A stretch of 64,000 bases of DNA from Plenodomus lindquistii (lineage: Eukaryota > Ascomycota > Dothideomycetes > Pleosporales > Leptosphaeriaceae), in NCBI GenBank assembly GCA_025504975.1, contig JANUWI010000016.1, forward strand, positions 682,001-746,000, written 5' to 3'. Under the pieces are notes generated by a model that did not search any database, was not told the origin of the DNA, and was given only the letters and a program-made list of their open reading frames with translations. Both the position numbers and the translations under genes were made by a program. Below are positions 58,501-64,000 of this stretch, piece by piece. Positions within the stretch are counted from its first letter, which is position 1. Every line of letters starts with the position of its first letter.

Positions 58501-61500
58501 TGTCCATCTACAAGAATCTTGATGAGCCAGACTCATTCTACGGCATCGATCGAGGTTCAAGTCTATTGACTGTACTGGACCGTCTTGACTACGAAGGAGA
58601 CGGTGTCAAGAGCTTGCTCTTCAGAGGCGCTCGGCTTGATAGCCAAATGCGTCGCAATAACGAATTCCAAACGGTCGACTCGCGAGGGATGGTGAAGTCG
58701 CTGATCATGCTGAACATGAACAGTGTCACGCATTCGCTCTTACCCACCCATCAGTTCAGGGATATGGGAGATGATGTTGTCGAGAGCACACTTCATACAG
58801 CACGCAAACTAGGCCAGTGGGATATCAAAGCGCCCGAGACAAAACACACTGAGGCAGGGACACTTTTCAAAGCTTTCCAGGGACTACATTTCGCCAAGAG
58901 TGCGACTGAAGCCAAAGACAATTTTGATCGGCAGCTCCAAGCTACCATGAGCTTCCTGGCCGGGAAGAATAGATCTTCAGTACCTCCCAAGGTCCGATTG
59001 CGAACACTGGCAGCTTTGACCGAAGCTAGCGAGGTGGTGCGAGCTGAGCGTTCGGAGCATCTCCTTGACACCTGGGATCATATGAAGGCTCGTGAGAAGT
59101 GGATGCGAGCGGGAGAGTGAGTCATCGCCCCGTGGATGTGGTCAATGTGCACTACTAACAATTTCCTAGATTTCAGGACGTACGCCAGCTCCTGTCTTGT
59201 CGCGAAACATTGTTCAACGTGCTAGCTTCGAACACAGTCCTCGTAGATGCCTTACATACAAGGACTGCTACTTTACGTGGTATCGAGGTTGAAGCTCTTG
59301 TATCTTCCTCTACTATCAGCAGGAGGCACGGTGCACTTCAAGAGTCGCTAGCAAGTGTGACGTATCTGTCGGACATCGTACCACAGTGCAAGTCAGTCGG
59401 CCTTGACATCGAAGCTACCGCACAGCACGAGGTAGCGAATGTTTTGTGGGATCAGGGCGAAACAGAGATATCGATCCGTATGCGCCAGCATCTGATCGAC
59501 CATGCGGACTTCGACTCCCAGAACACGGATTTGAGCTTACCTGTGCTACTTGCGAGACTGGTACGTCAATCGCTTCGCCGGGGTATCCTTACTGACTACC
59601 GCAGGGTCATCATCTCGCGGAGGCTCGTCTTGCAAAACCTGACGACATCATGCAGAAGTATCTTGAGCCAGCCATTCATGAACTCAAGGGCCAGAAACAA
59701 GGCGCCGGACCTGGCCAGGTATTCCACGAGTTCGCCCTCTTCTGCGACAAGCAACTTCAGAGTCCGGAGGCTGCAGAAGACATGCAGCGCATCAAGACCG
59801 TCATGGACCGAAAGTTGCAAGAGTATCATGAGTTCAAGCGGCTATCTGCCACCGACAAAAGCAAAGGTATGCGCGAAACGTATTACCGCAATGCGAAGCG
59901 AGCGAAGACCTGGTATGATCTCGACAATGCGGACTACGAAAGATTGCGCAAAGGTAGGGAGCAATTTCTACGACAGTGTCTGGAGAACTATCTCCTTTCA
60001 CTAGTTGCGAGTGACGAGTACAACAACGATGCTCTGCGGGTCTTCGCTTTGTGGCTGGAATACTCTGATACGGAATTGGCCAACGCGGCCATGCAACTCC
60101 ACCTAAAAGAAGTCCCAAGCGGCAAATTTGCCCTACTTATGAACCAGCTGTCGTCTCGGTTGCAAGCCGAGGATAACGCCTTTCAAAACCTTCTCATGGC
60201 TTTGGTGTTCCGCATCTGTATAGAGCATCCCTACCATGGCATGCACCAGATTTTCGCAATTCAAATGAAAGTTGCAGCCAATACGATGTCCAAGGAAGAT
60301 ATGGCACGAGCTAAAGATGAGTCGGCACGCTCCCGTCAAAAGGCCGCGTCAAGTTTGGCGAGGGCTCTCAACAACGATTCTCGATCACGATCGTACTGGA
60401 GTGCGATCTACCAATCCAACGAGATCTACCACAACCTTGCCTCGTTGAAGGGTGAGAAGGAGGTAGCGCAGATGGGCCGGGAGTTGCCACTTGACAGGTA
60501 CAAAGAGTCGAAGGAGCTAGTGAATAAGATACCAAAGCTGAATGTGCCACCGGCGACATTACAAATTGAGGTTAGGGCAAATTCAGATTACACTAATTTA
60601 CCGAGAATCGCGTCCTTCAAGCCGACGATGAGCATAGCGAATGGACTCAGTGCGCCCAAGGTTATTACAGCGAGGGGAACTGATGGACAGCCGTACAAAC
60701 AACTAGTATGTATCCTAGATACAACGGAGAATATTGACCTTCTAACGTGTGCAGTTCAAATCCGGTAACGACGATCTCAGACAAGACACCATCATGGAAC
60801 AAGTCTTCGACCAAGTCTCACGCCTCCTCAAAAACCACACAGCAACTCGCATACGCAATCTTGGCATTCGTACTTACAAAGTCCTCCCCCTTTCCACACG
60901 GTCCGGGCTCATGGAGTTCGTACAAAACACTGTACCCCTACATCTCTGGGTGATGCCCGCGCACGAAAAGTACTACCCCAGCGACTACAAGCCCGACCGG
61001 TGTCGTAAAGAAATCGGCGCCTGCCAATCGGATTCACTCACCACACGCGTCAAAGTCTGGCAGAAGATTGCCGACAATTTCCACCCAGTCATGCGGTACT
61101 TCTTGCTTGAGCGCTTTGAAGATCCAGATGAGTGGTTCGAGCGCCGTCTCGCATACACACGCTCCACAGCCGCCATTTCCATTTTGGGCCACGTCCTCGG
61201 TCTAGGAGACCGTCACTGTCACAACATCCTCCTTGACGAGAAGTCCGGAGAAATTGTGCACATCGACTTGGGCGTGAGTTTCGAAGCTGGTCGCGTACTC
61301 CCCGTCCCTGAGGTCGTGCCATTCCGCCTCACCCGCGATCTCGTAGACGGCATGGGCTACACCAAAACCGAGGGTGTCTTCCGTCGCTGCTGCGAATTCA
61401 CAATGGACACCCTACGCGAGGAACGCGAATCCATCATGACACTCCTCAACGTCCTGCGCTATGATCCCCTCGTTAATTGGAGCGTCACACCCACGAAAGC

Positions 61501-61798
61501 GAAACGCATGCAGGAAAACCAAACAGACGCGAATGGGACTGCACGATCAGGGACTGTGGGACCGGGTGGTACGCCCGCGCCTAGTGCACCCGCGGAGGAG
61601 GCGTTGCCCATGCAAGACAGTGGGAAGAAAAAGGAAATGGAAGACCAAGCTGGTGAAGCGGGACGTGCGCTCAGTGTAGTAGAGAAGAAACTGAGTAAGA
61701 CGTTGAGTACAAAGGCCACAGTCAATGAACTCATTCAGCAAGCGACTGACGAGAGGAATTTGGCGGTGTTGTATTGTGGGTGGGCTAGTTATGCGTAA
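52600..61798 (+). CDS. TEL1: serine/threonine kinase TEL1 (ATM homologue), about 2966 aa, 7 exons
   Basis: Exons 52600-52630, 52684-54157, 54206-54546, 54598-59116, 59170-59560, 59605-60705 and 60755-61798; all introns are 44-53 nt and GT-AG. The 31-nt first exon gives MGATHIQDAK, and joining yields the TAN motif region (LLIQATRISDRIAGLKDL IHIL). A long HEAT-repeat solenoid fills the middle and a FAT domain lies roughly at residues 1950-2450. The PI3K-like kinase is in exons 6-7: FKSGNDDLRQD, LHLWVMPAHEKYY, catalytic loop GLGDRHCHN, activation segment HIDLGVSFEAG. A Gly/Pro/Ala-rich insert precedes the FATC tail (VNELIQQATDERNLAVLYCGWASYA split by no intron). Tel1 is recruited by Mre11-Rad50-Xrs2 to DNA ends and short telomeres and phosphorylates S/TQ sites. 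Length is typical for fungi. Confidence 0.95.
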
Positions 61799-62703
61799 TT
61801 TTTCTGTTTCGATTATCAAGCGTGGCGTTCTGGAGCTTGAGTGAGTATATATATGGGAGGGAAGGGAATGAGGGGATGGGTGAATGTATGTAGAAATTAC
61901 GCGGCGAATGTATATTTTGGATCGTCTTGCATGTTTAGTGGGCGCGATGATGTTGTGTGAAGAATGGACGGAGGACGTGTTGAGATGTTGCACCGTGCTC
62001 ACGAGGAATTACTTGATGAGACTAGGAACAAGTTCGGATTGGGAAGTCAAATAAACAGGAGAGAGCACCTGTTGAACTCACGAATTCTATTGATCTTATG
62101 CTTTTTTCTTGTCCGTGGAACGAATTTGTGTGATATGTGAAAGATAAGGTAGGGTGAATCCTGGTGAGCTGCATAGTGTGTTTGAGCATTTATTTAACGA
62201 TTGGGCATATTGCAGGGGATGGGGGAGTTTCTCTCCGGTAAATTTCAGCGGAGATGCTTGCTGTGATGGACTTGCTGACTTGTGGCGGGTACAATATGCT
62301 CAGGAAGGACGCGGTGGTTTTGCTGGATTTGTGGGAGAGTACAATACTACCCTGCAGGCTCTTCGGTACCGTTCATGCGGGTACGATCTAGCGCGTCATT
62401 TCCGGCACCTGAAAAGGTATATCGGTTCCGGAAGTCAATTGTGTGTGGGGTGGCGCGATGGCCTTGTGAGGTAGGCGATCTTTAAACACGTACCAGCATC
62501 TGCGATGTAATCGAGTTGGGGGAAACGTGGGATGGGTATGTTCTATAATAAAGTTTTGATGGGTCTATTCTATAATAAAGTTGTCTAAACAGGTAAAAAA
62601 CAAATAGTCCGGGTGGATATCTTGTCAATGTAGGGAGTACAGATAAAAGGACAATCTCGAACCTCCCTCCTTTCCCACTACATACCATACCTTCCGAGCG
62701 CCA
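61799..62703. other. convergent intergenic region, 0.9 kb
   Basis: 3' flank of TEL1 (TATATATA near 61846) and of the terminal hypothetical gene. A tandem duplication of about 25 nt is visible around 62532-62584 (GGGT[A/C]T...TTCTATAATAAAGTT twice). No gene recognised. Confidence 0.5.
62538..62582. repeat. short tandem duplication
   Basis: TTCTATAATAAAGTT occurs twice about 27 nt apart (around 62541 and 62568), each preceded by GGGTATG or GGGTCTA. It lies just past the end of the minus-strand gene. Confidence 0.7.
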
Positions 62704-64000
62704 TCATTCATCGTTATTTCCGAACAAGCGGTAAGCTTTGCGTGCAAGCCTGTCCCTGATAGAATCAAAGACTCTAGATTGCAAGATTTTGCCACAGGAT
62801 CGCTGGTTCCGCATACTCAGTGCAAGACTGAAGCACTCCCACCTGTCTTGATCGGTGACTCGCGGGCAGCTTTGCCTCACAGCACTCTTGAGACTATCAG
62901 ACACATTACAGTCGAGCCAGTCCTTTCGCTTTATGTGGCAAGGAGGCTTGACATGTGCGTTTAGCTTTTTAAGGAGCGGATCAAGCAGCTCTTGACCTTG
63001 GCCGCCGATCCAGGTTACATCGCCTTCCATGGGACCTGTGCCGAGTACTTTTTGGATCATGGCGACTTGGGTGGTTGGATTGCAAGACAAAAACAGGTTT
63101 CCGCGGCCAAAGGCTCCAGCTAATTGGCGGCCGTCCAGTGAGTATAGACTCGTGTGCTCTTCCTCATTATCATAACCGCTGATTTTCTCGCTATGCTTCC
63201 TGCTGTGTCGCTTGCTGTGCTTCTCGCTGCGTTCCTCGCTACGCTTCTCGCTATTGAATCCCTGACCGTTGTCTTTGATCCTATCCACCTTTTTCTTCCT
63301 GTCCGCCTCATTTCTGCTACGCGTTTCTTCATTACCGCTCGCGTGTTTAGTGTCGTCGGCATCGTCGGTCGCGTAGAACGCTTCGGAATAAGTGTCCCAA
63401 GTCTTCCGCCCCTCTGATACTGATAGATGACTGGACTCATCCTGATGACATTCATCTTTCATCTTATCTGCGGCATTCGGGGATGATGGTTTCTTTCCAA
63501 GCAGGTCGCGACCCGTCCGCGGGTTGAGTGGTGAATCACTTCGATCGCATTGATCTTTTCCATTCCCGCTGTGTTCCGATCGCAGCACCGGTTCTTCGAT
63601 GTTAGTGATCAGCGCGTTGTTGTTTTCCCCCGCCCCAACAAAAGGATAGTAAATGTCCTGGCTCCTTCTGCGAAGGGAGTTCGCAGCGATTGTATCGACT
63701 TGTGTACTCTCTTGAATGGAGGACGCGTTCTCGAAAAGTTGTACCAGTGTTGAAAAGGCGCCTTTCCCATCGCTCGCGACCTTCTCTGTTTCAAGCAATT
63801 TTAGATAGGTCTGGTCCCCTTCGCTCCATTGCGTCTCTGAAGGACGCCATTGTGAACATACGCCTCCATCCTCTGGAACGACAATCCACTTTTGCCGCAA
63901 CATATTCCCTAGCTGGGTTTGCCCTCTCTCCGGTTCTGAAGCTAATACGCTTCGCAGGAAGACAGGCGACACTTGGCTGTCATCATAGCTGTAGAAAGAC
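62704..64000 (-). CDS. hypothetical charged protein, C-terminal 432 residues (runs off the right edge)
   Basis: The frame is open from the window edge (SFYSYDDSQVSPVFLR) to TGA at 62704, without a convincing start in the window. The visible part is hydrophilic. A Lys/Arg/Ser/His/Glu-rich repeat is near the middle (SEKRSEERSEKHSKRHSRKHSEK in overlapping SEKxS/SRKHS units). Then a better-conserved C-terminal region contains LAGAFGRGNLFLSCNPTTQ, GDVTWIGGQGQELLDPLL, KPPCHIKRKDWLDC, SCPRVTDQDRWECF and RSCGKILQSRVFDSIRDRL. Six or more cysteines there could bind a metal or form disulfides. No signal peptide can be judged. I do not recognise the family. Confidence 0.65.
   Translation of the reverse strand, partial: SFYSYDDSQVSPVFLRSVLASEPERGQTQLGNMLRQKWIVVPEDGGVCSQWRPSETQWSEGDQTYLKLLETEKVASDGKGAFSTLVQLFENASSIQESTQVDTIAANSLRRRSQDIYYPFVGAGENNNALITNIEEPVLRSEHSGNGKDQCDRSDSPLNPRTGRDLLGKKPSSPNAADKMKDECHQDESSHLSVSEGRKTWDTYSEAFYATDDADDTKHASGNEETRSRNEADRKKKVDRIKDNGQGFNSEKRSEERSEKHSKRHSRKHSEKISGYDNEEEHTSLYSLDGRQLAGAFGRGNLFLSCNPTTQVAMIQKVLGTGPMEGDVTWIGGQGQELLDPLLKKLNAHVKPPCHIKRKDWLDCNVSDSLKSAVRQSCPRVTDQDRWECFSLALSMRNQRSCGKILQSRVFDSIRDRLARKAYRLFGNNDE

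Noticed and set aside
1..64000. tRNA, 5S rRNA, rRNA, CRISPR or telomere repeat
   Set aside because: No segment with B-box/T-loop context, no rRNA-like block and no TTAGGG array was seen by eye; a covariance-model scan would be decisive.

Overview
This window looks like nuclear DNA of a filamentous ascomycete (Pezizomycotina, plausibly Dothideomycetes). The genes are monocistronic and mostly interrupted by short GT-AG introns (about 45-140 nt), several with a CTAAC/CTGAC-like branch site. The gene set is fungal: a Zn2Cys6 regulator, a Kre1-like wall protein, an AA9 monooxygenase, a GPI-anchored GH16 enzyme, Nup192, Tel1 and an NCS1 permease. The species cannot be named from the sequence alone. 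Exon boundaries below were placed by eye from splice motifs, reading frame and protein-family continuity; no transcript was consulted.

Left part (1-13 kb): the 5' end of mRNA-decapping enzyme DCP2 (-) is divergent from a DUF4112 membrane protein (+). A secreted, N-glycosylated protein of unknown family (+) follows, then a poorly resolved reading frame (-). Next is a large Zn2Cys6 transcription factor (-) whose zinc cluster is split across three exons, one of only 14 nt, and then a Kre1-like GPI protein (-).

Middle part (13-33 kb): a gene-poor spacer with one strong hairpin, a GPI-anchored GH16 glucanase/transglycosylase (-), and the Cdc25-type Ras exchange factor with SH3, WW-like, RasGEFN and RasGEF domains (-). 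A 4 kb gene-free stretch leads to a C2H2 regulator with a fungal transcription-factor domain (+). Then come the H/ACA snoRNP protein NHP2 (+) and an AA9 LPMO (-).

Right-middle part (33-45 kb): looser and more accessory in character. It holds a 2EXR/F-box-like protein, a small GPI-type secreted protein, a nucleotide-sugar dehydrogenase of the bacterial UDP-HexNAc type, an NCS1 permease with a GC-AG intron, a reading frame broken by two TAG codons, and two related MITE-like elements (TA target site, inverted ends starting CGAAGGAGCTC).

Right part (45-64 kb): compact housekeeping genes arranged as divergent pairs. Mitochondrial ribosomal protein bS6m (-) faces the glycine cleavage H protein (+) across 251 bp. 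Nucleoporin NUP192 (-) faces the PI3K-like checkpoint kinase TEL1 (+, seven exons, about 2966 aa) across 351 bp. The window ends inside a charged hypothetical protein (-).

No biosynthetic cluster, CRISPR array, rRNA or tRNA was recognised. The most unusual items are the 14-nt microexon, the GC-AG intron, the bacterial-type sugar dehydrogenase, the two-copy MITE family and two stop-free introns of length divisible by three.
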